From Trichomonas vaginalis G3 (lineage: Eukaryota > Parabasalia > Trichomonadida > Trichomonadidae), in assembly GCF_026262505.1 (NCBI RefSeq), contig NC_067208.1, positions 16,935,962 to 16,999,961 on the forward strand: 64,000 bases of DNA, given 5' to 3'. The translations under genes and the position numbers were made by a program. The notes under the pieces were generated by a model that was given only the letters and a program-made list of their open reading frames with translations, did not search any database and was not told where the DNA came from. Positions 50,681 through 60,524 of the stretch are shown one piece after another (position 1 is the first letter of the stretch; every line of letters starts with the position of its first letter).

Positions 50681-52255
50681 TTATTCCTCACTGTCGTCCG
50701 TAGCTAAGTTATAGTCATCTAATCTTATTATTGGGATGCCATTAGCACGCACCTGAATGGCAAAGCAACAATCCCTCATAAATCCAATAAGTGGCTTTGG
50801 TACATTTTCAGTTGCTAGTTCAATAGGTCCTTTAACAGACAATTTGTATGTTATTGGAGCAGTAGATGTTTGACCTTGTTGGAAGCAAAAGTCCACTTCT
50901 GTTGGAAAACCACATAAGAAATGTGTGTTGTCATAGCTATCCCATTTATGTTCCACACTACCATCATCCACCAATGACCTCATAACATCTTCATTAAATC
51001 CTATCATATCATTGTTTGTATTGCAAGCGTTCGCAACCATTTCATAAAATACAGGTCCATATGATTTTTCAGGTTCTGCAGGCATATTTCCATAAGCTCC
51101 CATGGAAAGCTGAAGATATTTAAACTTAGGGTTCTCAAAATTAACATAATAGTTGTCTTTCTTTCTAAATAGTGCCCAAATACTTTTAACATTAATAGGC
51201 GTATAAGCTGCTGTAAATGTTGCACTTGAACTATCTGTATTCTTTGAGAATGAACCGTCCATAGGAATCCAATCCATAACTTTAACAGGAAAACATAAAG
51301 CCTCGTTTGTATAATGTTCTACAAGTTCTGTATAAATGTTAGGGTCTAAAGAGAATGACTTTGGATGAATGAAACATTCATTAAAATCCATCTTTGTTCG
51401 AAATAGTTGCTGGGTTACAGTTGTAATAGTAACTGTTCCACTAGCTTCTACTGCCTTCGTTATCATAGTGAATGGTTCATTCCATGGAACAAATTTATTT
51501 GTCGGTGGATTTGAATCTGAAGCAAATGCAACTTTAAGAGTTGGATTGAAAGCAATGATATCATTTACAGATATAGATGTGCATTGTAAGGCGTCGCTAC
51601 TGAACTTTACTTTAAGCTGAATGTTTCCTGCAAAAGCTGGAATAAATCGAATAGCTTCTAATGGAAGGAATCTTCTAACAGGAATTCTTAAACGAAGCTT
51701 AAAATCAAATGATTTTCCTGCTGTAATTGGACCACTAACAATTTGTCCTGTTCTGCATGTTCCCGAATGACTCCATACATCTTCATGTCGAGTCTTTGAG
51801 AAAACATCTACTTTCTTTATTTGTTCGGTAGTTTGTGAGTTTGAAGTTATATATGCTTCTTCTCTTGCGTTGTCTTGAGAATATACGATACGACCATTTG
51901 CAAGGATTTGATATCCAGCAACTGCATAGAAAGCGTCATCGAAACCAATCCAAAATCCTGGTGGGTTTGTTTTATTGGAACCTGAACCAATTTCTTTATC
52001 TACAATAAATTGACCTTCCATTTTATACGTAATGAATGTATTGTAAAGGTCCAACATATTTTCACCAGGAGGTGAGAGATTGAATGTTACCCATGTGTTA
52101 TCTTTAGCAGTTCCAGGTTGTGATGGAATCTTTGCGTCAGAATATTTTCTATTAGTGTCACCAATTTGAACTGCATTGTCTATGATATCGAAATATGAGC
52201 GAATCTGATGAATATGCTCTGCTGGAGTAAATTCGTTTAGCTGTTCGTTCTGCAT
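50681..52255 (-). CDS. Major capsid protein (double jelly-roll type, probable)
   Basis: The gene is intact, 524 residues from MQNEQLNEFTPAEH. Strand-rich sequence fills the whole length: TWVTFNLSPPGENMLDLYNT, FWIGFDDAFYAVAGYQI, KSFDFKLRLRIPVRRFLPLE, AGNIQLKVKFSSDALQC and a C-terminal CCFAIQVRANGIPIIRLDD. Polinton major capsid proteins are about 500-550 residues, and this is the longest beta-rich protein of element B. The broken gene at 16178-17778 in element A aligns in the N-terminal roll. Its own leader is TATTTTTATCTGAAGTAAAT. It would form the trimeric hexons of an icosahedral shell. Confidence 0.7.
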   Translation of the reverse strand: MQNEQLNEFTPAEHIHQIRSYFDIIDNAVQIGDTNRKYSDAKIPSQPGTAKDNTWVTFNLSPPGENMLDLYNTFITYKMEGQFIVDKEIGSGSNKTNPPGFWIGFDDAFYAVAGYQILANGRIVYSQDNAREEAYITSNSQTTEQIKKVDVFSKTRHEDVWSHSGTCRTGQIVSGPITAGKSFDFKLRLRIPVRRFLPLEAIRFIPAFAGNIQLKVKFSSDALQCTSISVNDIIAFNPTLKVAFASDSNPPTNKFVPWNEPFTMITKAVEASGTVTITTVTQQLFRTKMDFNECFIHPKSFSLDPNIYTELVEHYTNEALCFPVKVMDWIPMDGSFSKNTDSSSATFTAAYTPINVKSIWALFRKKDNYYVNFENPKFKYLQLSMGAYGNMPAEPEKSYGPVFYEMVANACNTNNDMIGFNEDVMRSLVDDGSVEHKWDSYDNTHFLCGFPTEVDFCFQQGQTSTAPITYKLSVKGPIELATENVPKPLIGFMRDCCFAIQVRANGIPIIRLDDYNLATDDSEE

Positions 52256-52282
52256 GTATTTACTTCAGATAAAAATATCTAT

Positions 52283-52716
52283 TTACTTCATTATTCTCAC
52301 TCTTCTTCTTGGCATTCGTGGTGGAAGTTGTTTCTTGACATTTTCAATGAACTGTACATTCTCTTTTGTCTCAACTTCTTTCACTGGCGGGTCAGGGTTC
52401 TTTGACTCGGTTTGCTTTTCAATGAAATTCACGAACTTTGCAATAAGCTCTTGGTTCGTTATTGAAAGAACATCTGGCTTCTTTTCTTCTTGTTCTATTG
52501 ACTTTTCAGTTTGAACAGAAGGTTTTATATGGGCTTCGTGGCTTCGCCCTTGCCATGCACCTTAATGTTGTCGCTCTCTGTATTCGCTAATGGAACCTTT
52601 CTTTTTCTTACGTATATTTTACCATCTTTACTCTGACTTACATAATAGAAAGGATGTTGTATTCCTCTTGCGTCATTTAATATAATAGACTCTCGTTCTG
52701 ATTTTGACAAGCTCAT
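52283..52716 (-). pseudogene. Small hairpin-family protein with long tail, one frameshift
   Basis: ATG 52716 reads MSLSKSERESIILNDARGIQ, then FYYVSQSKDGKIYVRKRKVP, the hairpin motif shared with 49925. The first frame stops at 52525 (EATKPI). One base shift gives AHIKPSVQTEKSIEQEEKKP, ITNQELIAKFVNFIEKQ and a basic end PPRMPRRRVRIMK at 52283. Full length would be about 144 residues. It is divergent from the 52762 gene, with 45 bases between starts. The break may be a sequence error since little else is damaged. Confidence 0.55.
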
Positions 52717-52761
52717 TTTACATCGGTTAAAGTTTTAATTTTGTTTTTTATCTGCAGTCAA

Positions 52762-53022
52762 ATGACTCAGACAAGCCCTACGGACAAGACCCAAGGTGTC
52801 ATAGATGTTGAAGCATTGAAGAAAGAAATTCGTGAGCAAATTTTATCCGAACTGAAGGAACAAAAACAAGAACAAAAGCCAGAGAGACCAAAGAGAAAAC
52901 TTAGTGAAAAACAACTTGCTGCATTAGCTGCTGGAAGACAAAAGAACCCACGTTTGCTGGCAAAGAAAGCTAGAGAAGAAGCTGAAGCAAAAGCTAAAGA
53001 AGCTGAAGCAAAGAAAGAGTAA
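52762..53022 (+). CDS. Small Lys/Ala/Glu-rich basic protein
   Basis: Met at 52762 (MTQTSPTDKTQGV) follows TTTTTTATCTGCAGTCAA. The 86 residues are helical and charged, with a notable RPKRKLSEKQLAALAAGRQK block, then NPRLLAKKAREEAEAKAKEA. The KLSEKQLAALAAGR type of helix recurs in small basic proteins of many large DNA viruses. It could bind DNA or line the capsid interior. It precedes the penton-like gene by 23 bases. Confidence 0.6.
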   Translation: MTQTSPTDKTQGVIDVEALKKEIREQILSELKEQKQEQKPERPKRKLSEKQLAALAAGRQKNPRLLAKKAREEAEAKAKEAEAKKE

Positions 53023-53045
53023 ATGGTTTATTTTTATCCGAATAA

Positions 53046-53895
53046 ATGTATAGACAAATACCTTTATCTGTTGCGTTCAGTAGTGAAAACCCTGACGTCA
53101 AAATAAAGGGGAACAGAGTAACGTTTAAGTTTCCAACAGACTGGATTGTGAACATAAATGAAGAGAAGTACATTGGCATAACATCTATGTATATAACACG
53201 TGCTTTCAGAAAGGTTGACTTTATACTTCAAGTCGAGATAGAAAATGACGAACAGTCTTTAAGCGCCCAAAACATTCACATATACAAATACTTTAAAGAC
53301 GATACAACATTGTTGCAATGTATGATTTCATTTAATGAGATGTTCGAGAAAAAGTTCAACATTGAAGTACAAACTTTACAGCCTTTACGTGAGTTTCTTG
53401 CACAACTGAAAGAAGAAGGTAGTCAGCCACAACTTATAGACTTTCATTATGAATTTAATGAAAATGAAGATGGAACTCATGACTGTCAATTCATTGTATT
53501 TTCACCATTCAATGAAGTCGCTAAAGAAAAAAATCCATTACGTATAAGATTTCAAATCTCCGAACCAAGTGATGATTTTAAGAATGTTTTCAATTATGAT
53601 GCAATGCTTCCGAGGAAAAATGAATTTTCAAAGATTGTAACACCTGGCATTTGGGATAGAAAGCAAGCTATATTTATCAAATAAGTAAAGGGTTGAAAAT
53701 GAGTTCATTGGTCATACAAGAACTTCACCACTTCCTAACCCTAAATACTATAAATTAACTGGCTTCAATCGTGAGTTTTGGATAGACATGTTCTCCACTC
53801 ATGACCATAAATGTCCAGTGTTCTTGCCTCCAGACCATAAGGACTGTCTCTACATTGAAGCACAACTCTTAAACTCTACCATCGCAGTATTGTAA
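53046..53895 (+). pseudogene. Penton-like minor capsid protein of element B, one frameshift
   Basis: ATG 53046 reads MYRQIPLSVAFSSENPDVKI, then WIVNINEEKYIGITSMYITR, over 212 residues of beta-rich sequence, stopping at 53684. A shifted frame continues at once with NEFIGHTRTSPLPNPKYYKL, TGFNREFWIDMFSTHDH and DCLYIEAQLLNSTIAVL to 53895. With the break ignored it is about 283 residues, the length of the 6369 protein, with matching order of motifs near both ends. It follows a small basic protein and is convergent with PolB. Confidence 0.6.
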
Positions 53896-53917
53896 AATCT
53901 ACGCTAGCTTTATTTTT

Positions 53918-53965
53918 ATCACGAATGACCTCATTCATGACCTCATTCATGACCTCATTGCTGAC
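53918..53965. repeat. Short ATGACCTCATTC tandem repeat
   Basis: ATGACCTCATTC occurs three times in direct tandem, then CTCATTGCTGAC, in the 102-base gap between the convergent penton-like and PolB genes. Confidence 0.7.
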
Positions 53966-53997
53966 AAAAATAATAGCGAAGGGCGAAGCCCATGACC

Positions 53998-56900
53998 TCA
54001 GAACTTCAACTTACGAATAAAGCTTGTTTTAGTCGTTATTGAAAAGTTGAACTTTTCAGCAAAGCAAGGTTGACATGACTTACATAAGTCGAATGCAATC
54101 TCTTGACCATCATAAAGTGCTTTGTAAAGTTTCATTAAACTGAACTCAGAGTCTTTGTCATATGTTCCAACAGGTATGTGAATGTTCTTATCTTCATTGT
54201 AATAGCATTGTATAGCTTCAGGAAACATTTCATTAGCGGTTAAAGCAATAACATCTTGCTTCACGCCTTTCATTCTGCAGTGAAATGCAACTTCATTTAA
54301 ATCATTCGTGAGTAAGTCTATGTAGGTCTTCTTTCCACAGAAAATACTTTTATAAGCTAAACTTTGTTTTCCAGGTGTTATTTCTGCAAAGTCGCTATGA
54401 AATTGACCAAGGTTCTTTCCTATAAGTTCGCGACCATATCTCTTCTTAAACTCTGCTGCAAGCTTTGGGATGTCTTCATTATATAAGTGCATACTGTCGG
54501 TATCCTGGTAAAAGATTTGAAGTCCCATGTCCTCTGCAGTACAGAATACTTCATTCATAATACGTTTTGACATAGACAGAATATTAACACCAAGTGGACA
54601 GAAGTTAAAGTGTCTGCAAATGCTTTTCGTTAGCTTGAAAATAGTTTTATCTGAACCATCCAAACCTTCGAACTTCACTATATGGTTGTAATTTCTTATA
54701 GCATATCTTATAGCATCTTTGTCATTTACTATGGTTATTTTTGACTCAATAGGAGATAGAATAGTTTTGCCATAAATGCTGTTCAGAATGAGTTTTATAA
54801 TTTCTTGTAAGGGGTTTCTTCTTTCTTATACTTTAACCTTAACTCAAACAACTTCTTTACTTCATCTCTTATTCTCATATCTCTGTTTCCATCGTAATAG
54901 TATCCTTGCAACACTTCACATTTGACACCTTGATATTTTATGAGGTCTTGTAATGTTATATGGTCAACATACATGAGACAGCAAGTGTTTGAACTTCTTG
55001 GAACGTTAAGTTCTGGATTTAGTTCAGGGTCGCAAACTATTAAATGAAAGTGTCTGGGTATACCAATCTCTGTTATCTTAATGAGAACAAAGAAGCCAGA
55101 CATAAACTTTTCACCAATGGGTTCCTTTTGGTCATCATCGAATAAATGTCTCATGAGATACTCTGTGCTTAACATCTCATCCTTCAATACTTTTGGAATA
55201 CCTTCTAAAGTATAAAGTCTTGCTATAGCTGAAGGATATAATGAAACAGTGTCGAAGTCAGCAATGAGTTTCTTTTTGCTCTTTTGTTTCATGTTATCTG
55301 ACAACATACATCTTCCACCTTGAATGCATCTCGAAATAAATTCTCTTGGTTTATTTGAGAGGTCATAAAGATTTCCATTCGGGAAGTATACTCTGTTCTC
55401 AAACAATTTGTTAGCAATAGAACAAATACTAACGTAGTCATAAACGTTTAAATCAAACTCTTTCAATAAGTCATTGCGGAACTTTACAAAACCTTCTCTT
55501 AAAATTCTTACATCTTGTTTGCAGTAAAACGTGCTATATTTTTTAAGTCGAAGTGGTTCTCATCTATTCTGCAACCTTTGATGGAATCTATGTTTTTCAT
55601 AAATGTATCTGCATCATGGATAAACTTACATGCTTCAGAAATGACACCAGTTCTGTTGTCATTTGCTAACAAAACACTGCTGTAGTTAGTTATATGGAAT
55701 ACTTCTTTCGGTCCTTTTGTAAGTTAAACATAGCAGGAAATAGTTTAAGCTTCTTATTTAAACACTGTAAGAGTCTTTTATAATAATTGCCCGTCCTTTA
55801 TATAAACCAGTTATTTGCATTGTTCGTGAACCTTTAATGATGGGAGTTCCTTTCACTTCTGTCATGTGTCTTAAGATGAAGTTTATGTCATAACTGAGGT
55901 TATGGAAATATATTAAACTCTTGTCAGGAAGTCTTTCCAAAAATTCTGTTGCACAGTTTTGACCCCAAATGCTTTCACTCACTGAACCATCTTCACTGTC
56001 ATAACAGATGTTAAAAGCTTTATGAAAGCCATCCGTACTACACTCAAAGTCAGCAAAGAAAACGTGCTCAGGTATGAATTTACATTTAGCTTTATTTACT
56101 TCTTTTGACTCTGCTTTCTTCTTCAGTTGTACACAATACTTTGGAGCATATGTCAAATCTTTAAATGGTGCAAGGTTCTGTTTATATAAGTCAGTAGTAT
56201 ATGTGAAAAGTTCTCCATAAGAAATAGGTTCGAAATATTTGCACTCCCACAATGTTTTCATAACATCCCATAACGGTGTTGTTCTATCATAACGAACTAC
56301 ATATTTATCTTCTCTCTTTGTATAAATCTTCATCTGTTTCTCAATGTTCATTCCACCACAAGCTTTGAGAATTTCTTTATAGTTTCGAATGAAGTATGTT
56401 GTCATTGGTAATCTTTCATTTAGCATGTAGTGGTCTTCAACAAGAAGTAAGTCAATAGTTCTAACAGTTTCGCATTCTTTTGGTATATATCTCTTTATTT
56501 CATTATGTCTTGACTCATTGAAATAACCAATGGTAACATTAAATGATATACCTGTTGCGTCAGAAATTTCTTGTACTTTACTTTGAGGAAAGTCTCTAAC
56601 ACGAATGACTTCTCTCATGTGGTCAATAGTTTCTTCATTTACTCCAGCCTGAATGCAAGCATAAACGAAACAATTGTCCTCTGTCATAAGTGTTGCAGTT
56701 CTTTTGTTCAGTTCATTGAAGATTTGGTAGCGTTCAAGATTTATAGGTAATGTGCAAAGATACTTCCAGAACTGACCGCTTCTCTTCTTATAAAACTTCT
56801 TTTCACCATTATCTTTCCAAAAGCTTTCTATAAGTGCTGGGTTTCCTGTTTGCTTAAGAGCTTCCAAAATGGCTTTCTGGTCATTTGTCAGTGTGCTTTC

Positions 56901-57842
56901 ATCTCTATATGGTCTCTTTTTTGGTTTGCCTTTCTTTACATCTGACATCGTTAAGCCTTCATATTCTGTTAAATCATACATCTTTATTTCGGTAAGATTC
57001 TTTATGTTTGTCAAGAAGAAGTCATAGTGCATTTCAACAATACCTGCAGCATTTGCTTCTATCTCTGATATAAAGTTCTCCTTCAAGAGCTGATGTAGTA
57101 ATGTTCCAATATTATTGAGGTTTAACGTAGAACATTCATACTTTCCACCAAGTTTATAACATACCATCCATCTCTGTTGTGAGTTTATTTTAATTTTCTC
57201 TAAGAGTCTCATGAAAACCTTACCGAAATGTTTGTGTAAGTAGTCTCTGTTTGGTTCATCTAAAGCTTCGATGTTAAAGTCAATGAGTCTATTGCCTGAC
57301 TTCACATTTCTCTTCCTATTCTCTTCATCTTTCTTTAACCATCTCTCACCTTCTTTTGGTTTGTCGTCAATGGAACGAATGACATCGTTAGCTTTGCGAA
57401 CTTGTTCTATAGCACTTTTAAACATCTCTCTTCTCTGTTGTTTCAGTGTGTCATCTCTCTTTCGTGTTTCACCAACGTTTGCATTTGTTATGTCAAACAT
57501 CTCTTGACGAACATCATGCGAAAGAGCTTTACGAGTATGACCAACGTTCGCATTTGTTATGTCAAACATCTCTCTTCTTACTTCATGAGGTACTGAACGT
57601 CTATGATATAAGTCAATAGCAATGTCATTTAAAGGAAATGCTATTGCATGGACTTCGTCCTCGCCGCGTTGCGGCTTTATGAACTCATGAATTCTATCAT
57701 AACTTATTGCACCATTATAGTCTTTAATGAAGTCAGCGAGTGCTTTTTTGTTTGTCGCGTAATGCTTTGCAACATCTATATTAGCTTCTGTAAGAAGTTG
57801 TTTTATTTCCGAGTGTTCTAACTTAGACAACTTCCGATACAT
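53998..57842 (-). pseudogene. Protein-primed-type DNA polymerase B with N-terminal extension, frameshifted
   Basis: The coding region is about 1,280 codons. The first 694 residues hold an N-terminal extension with two 21-residue repeats (REMFDITNANVGHTRK and QEMFDITNANVGETRK), an OTU-like block (DNCFVYACIQAG about 387; DHYML about 468), ExoI FADFECS (about 598) and ExoII YFHNLSYD (about 650). Later frames give ExoIII FYCKQDVRIL, motif A ADFDTVSLYPSAI, motif B KLILNSIYGK and motif C FYQDTDSMHL. All catalytic residues are present. Breaks lie near 55760, 55730, 55555 and 54797. It copies the element genome. It should use a terminal protein primer, as other Polinton PolBs do. Confidence 0.85.
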
Positions 57843-57893
57843 CTTTAGTAGGAAATAAAAAAATATTTTTTCGAAAAAATAAACTTAGAAAAA

Positions 57894-58313
57894 TTATTTC
57901 TTTATATATTTGCCATTCCGAACTTCGAAAAGATGTTTTATACCAGCATAGAATTTTTCTCTAGAGCTTGGTCTTATATCGTTTTCATGACAATATTTTC
58001 TATATTCTTCATATAAAGCCTTTTTTTCATACATTTTATAAGGACAATCTAACCAGAATAGCGCATATCCATTTTCGTTATCTAGGTCTCTATATGTTTG
58101 TGGAATTTCGCTTTCTTCTGTTTGTAGAATTTCGCCTTCACTATTTAGTTCTATGTATATATATTGTGGAATTTCGCCTTCACTATTTAGTTCTATGTAT
58201 ATATATTGTGGAATTTCGCTTTCTCTATTTAGTTCTATGTATATATATTGTGGCTTAAAAGGATGTGGGCAAGAAGGGTCTGGCGCTATGTAAAAAGTTA
58301 ATTTTTCTGTCAT
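57894..58313 (-). CDS. Stand-alone SF3-helicase C-terminal domain with 14-residue repeats
   Basis: The product is 139 residues. Three YIYIELNSEGEIPQ-type 14-residue repeats (42-bp DNA units, 58099-58250) precede a C-terminal domain: KKALYEEYRKYCHENDIRP, FYAGIKHLFEVRNGKYIKK. That domain matches the end of the broken SF3 helicase of element A (SLYDEYKQYC, LLDVQNGVYTKK). The ATPase part is absent, yet the gene has a promoter, TATCCGATAGAAAAG, also seen at 13171. It is either a remnant that gained a start or a separate factor recruiting replication proteins. PolB follows 51 bases downstream. Confidence 0.65.
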   Translation of the reverse strand: MTEKLTFYIAPDPSCPHPFKPQYIYIELNRESEIPQYIYIELNSEGEIPQYIYIELNSEGEILQTEESEIPQTYRDLDNENGYALFWLDCPYKMYEKKALYEEYRKYCHENDIRPSSREKFYAGIKHLFEVRNGKYIKK

Positions 58314-58401
58314 CTTTTCTATCGGATAAAAAATATTTTTTGAAAAATTAGATTACATTTTTTTAAGTTATTTTTCAAAATAATTTAATATTTTTATTTT
58401 A

Positions 58402-58875
58402 ATGAAACACATGCAAGATTGCAAGTTCTTTTCATACAATGCTCTCGCTACTGCCATCAAGAATGAGTTCAATGGTGCTTCAAACGTTAATGTTATCTTT
58501 AACAAGAAGTTTGTGAAAGAATCTAAGTTCGGTCAGTATGTCAGACCATTAGCTATTGTCATTGACCGCAAACGTTATACTTCACAAGAGTTAGCAGTAG
58601 TTTTGAAACAAAAGAGTTTCTTCGTGAATGTCAAAGATACTCATTATACTGTTATAAAGAACTCCAACATTGACTTCTTCAGTATTGCTTTAAATCTTTC
58701 CGAACAGAAAGAATATAAGAAGGGTGAAACAAACGTGAAATATTATCCTTCATCTCTGAAGACAATAACGAACAAAGATGTTATACAGAAATTCTTACCA
58801 AAGGTTGAAGAAGCTTCAATTGACATTGACGAAGGAAGTGAAATGGTTGAAGAAATTGACCCTGAAGCTATTTAA
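58402..58875 (+). CDS. Candidate ssDNA-binding protein of element B
   Basis: The product is 157 residues, ATG after TAATATTTTTATTTTA. The N-terminal block KFFSYNALATAIKNEFNG and VNVIFNKKF, a middle with PLAIVIDRKRYTSQELAVVL, and a very acidic tail (SIDIDEGSEMVEEIDPEAI) are alignable with the 139-residue protein at 12752. Both sit beside the SF3-helicase C-terminal domain with opposite orientation. Conserved acidic tip and replication-gene context suggest an SSB-type role. No OB-fold motif can be proven by eye. Confidence 0.45.
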   Translation: MKHMQDCKFFSYNALATAIKNEFNGASNVNVIFNKKFVKESKFGQYVRPLAIVIDRKRYTSQELAVVLKQKSFFVNVKDTHYTVIKNSNIDFFSIALNLSEQKEYKKGETNVKYYPSSLKTITNKDVIQKFLPKVEEASIDIDEGSEMVEEIDPEAI

Positions 58876-58892
58876 GCAAAAATATATTTTTG

Positions 58893-58990
58893 GTGAAGAG
58901 GTGAGATGTCACCCGTTTTTTCACCTGTTTTCTCACCTCATTCTCTCTTCGTTAATGTTGTCGTGACTTCTTCGTTAATGTTGTCGTGAC
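58893..58990 (-). promoter_or_regulatory. Type II operator-like module (B1) with companion repeats
   Basis: GGTGAAGAGGTGAGATGTCA opens the site (58893-58937): GGTGA, GGTGA, then three TCACC. Two CTTCGTTAATGTTGTCGTGA repeats follow (58948-58990), a relative of the TTTTGTCATGACTTCTTCG repeats of element A. The pair stands at the 3' end of cassette gene 4. Confidence 0.7.
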
Positions 58991-58991
58991 T

Positions 58992-59819
58992 TCATTCTTC
59001 CTCTTTGAAGTTATCGAAATACTCTGTTATTTTTTCCTTTAACAATGGTAAGTCTTCTTTGAATGTAAGTATTGTGCAACCTTTGATGTCATAGTGTGTT
59101 TGAGGAAGAGTATTTTTGACAATTTCCTTTATTTGCTCATTCGGTGTCATTGAAATCGGTAAGTTTTCACGATAGAACCAGTTTCTGTCAGATTTGTAAA
59201 TCTTAGCAAGGTCATAAAAGCTTTTGTTGTTTCTTCTGACTAAATGCAACATAACCATATCTCTGTCTTCTTCATTTTCCATCTCTTCAGCGTAAATCAT
59301 ATACTTATAACTCTTTTCCTTTCCTTTTGGTACTGAACGTGGTATTCTTTTCTGTATGCTTTTGTCTTTGGATTCAATGACTTCATCTTTTGCTTGAAGT
59401 TTCTTTTCCATCTCTCCACGTTCTGCTTTATATAGTTCATCTAACATCATGAAAATATAACAAGCATAACGAGGTGAAGCCCACATTGCTACAGCATTTA
59501 CTAAAAGTCTATGAACATAATAACCTTTCAAACCAGGTGCCAAATTCTTGCGATTTTCGTACGGAATCTCTTCCCTCGGTTTTCCGAGGGAAGCAATCAT
59601 ATGAGGAAATTCTTCTAAAAGTTCTTTTGCCTGTTGGTTTTCAAACCAATGATATGCTTGCTTTGTAGAACGAAGAGCGTTCATTATACTTTGCATTTGG
59701 TACATATCATCTTTGACAGAACGAATGAGTCTCAATTGTTTGTTATACTGTATGTATTCGTATTCTTCATTTATTGCTTCATGAACGATAGCAGTTGTTG
59801 TGTTCTCTAATGTTGACAT
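58992..59819 (-). CDS. Cassette gene 4 (element B): KilA-N protein with DUF3627-like C-terminus
   Basis: The gene is intact, 275 residues from MSTLENTTTAIV; in-frame codons upstream belong to the promoter leader. KilA-N domain residues include AYHWFENQQAKELLEEFPHM and GYYVHRLLVNAVAMWASPRY. A charged helix links to the C-terminal domain with YMIYAEEMENEEDRDMV and FYDLAKIYKSDRNWFYREN. It differs from the element A copy (10082) at only a few positions, mostly outside the motifs. It is presumably a DNA-binding regulator. It is the last gene of the cassette in transcription order. Confidence 0.85.
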   Translation of the reverse strand: MSTLENTTTAIVHEAINEEYEYIQYNKQLRLIRSVKDDMYQMQSIMNALRSTKQAYHWFENQQAKELLEEFPHMIASLGKPREEIPYENRKNLAPGLKGYYVHRLLVNAVAMWASPRYACYIFMMLDELYKAERGEMEKKLQAKDEVIESKDKSIQKRIPRSVPKGKEKSYKYMIYAEEMENEEDRDMVMLHLVRRNNKSFYDLAKIYKSDRNWFYRENLPISMTPNEQIKEIVKNTLPQTHYDIKGCTILTFKEDLPLLKEKITEYFDNFKEEE

Positions 59820-59820
59820 A

Positions 59821-59880
59821 TCTGTCTTTACATACAGGATAAAAAAATAAATAAAATAAAAACTAACTTTATTTTTTCTA
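59821..59880 (-). promoter_or_regulatory. Cassette promoter box before 59819
   Basis: On the minus strand this reads AATAAAGTTAGTTTTTATTT, then TTTATTTTTTTATCCTGTAT and GTAAAGACAGAT before the ATG. It corresponds to the leader at 10022-10074. Confidence 0.65.
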
Positions 59881-59909
59881 TCTTTCACAAAAGACCAAAA
59901 ATAAACGCT

Positions 59910-60524
59910 TTACATGTATTTTTCAGCAACTTCGTCAAATAATTTTATAGCTTTATCTATCTCATCTACTTCAAACGTTTCTTTACCTTTTATGGGAGCA
60001 CCATACATTTTCTCAAACTTTTCAAGTAGTTCTGTTTCAGCAGCTCTCATATCGTTAACGAACACAACCTTGACTCTATTGACTGTACTGTCATATCTTT
60101 GAGTTATATTATATGTTCTTCCTATCTTATATCTCTTTGTATTGAAGTCCTTCGGTTTCTGAACGATGTAAAGTAAGCCTTCACTGCAACGTTCCGTATC
60201 GAATGAACCATATGTTATGAAGTTATATCCAACAACTGGGTCTAACCATAACAAAACTATTGGTATAAGACTTTTGTCTATAAGATATGCTGTAGTTCCA
60301 TAGAATCTTACCGATATCATAAGCTTAGGATTTCTTGTCAAAATTTTCTGAGTAGAAGCAATTTTAACCCAGTCGTGGGATGTTTTCTTTCCAGATGGAG
60401 ATATAATGTCTGACAAAGAATATTTGTTGTATTTCTTTGAGTATCTTACGTTTAAATCACCTATTCTAACCACTTTGGTGTCATTGTCTATCTTTTTAAC
60501 TGTTTCAAACTCAGTGTTTGACAT
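59910..60524 (-). CDS. Cassette gene 3 (element B): KilA-N-like plus T5orf172 protein
   Basis: The gene is intact, 204 residues from MSNTEFETVKKID. The N-terminal DNA-binding-like module includes RYSKKYNKYSLSDIISPSGK and HDWVKIASTQKIL. The C-terminal T5orf172/MUG113 GIY-YIG-type module includes EGLLYIVQKPKDF, YKIGRTYNITQRYDS and the ETELLEKFEKMYG helix, then the FEVDEIDKAI end. The catalytic-type Arg of GIY-YIG (GRT) is present. It supplies the unbroken reference for the frameshifted copy at 9378. It ends 21 bases before the leader region of gene 4. Confidence 0.8.
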   Translation of the reverse strand: MSNTEFETVKKIDNDTKVVRIGDLNVRYSKKYNKYSLSDIISPSGKKTSHDWVKIASTQKILTRNPKLMISVRFYGTTAYLIDKSLIPIVLLWLDPVVGYNFITYGSFDTERCSEGLLYIVQKPKDFNTKRYKIGRTYNITQRYDSTVNRVKVVFVNDMRAAETELLEKFEKMYGAPIKGKETFEVDEIDKAIKLFDEVAEKYM

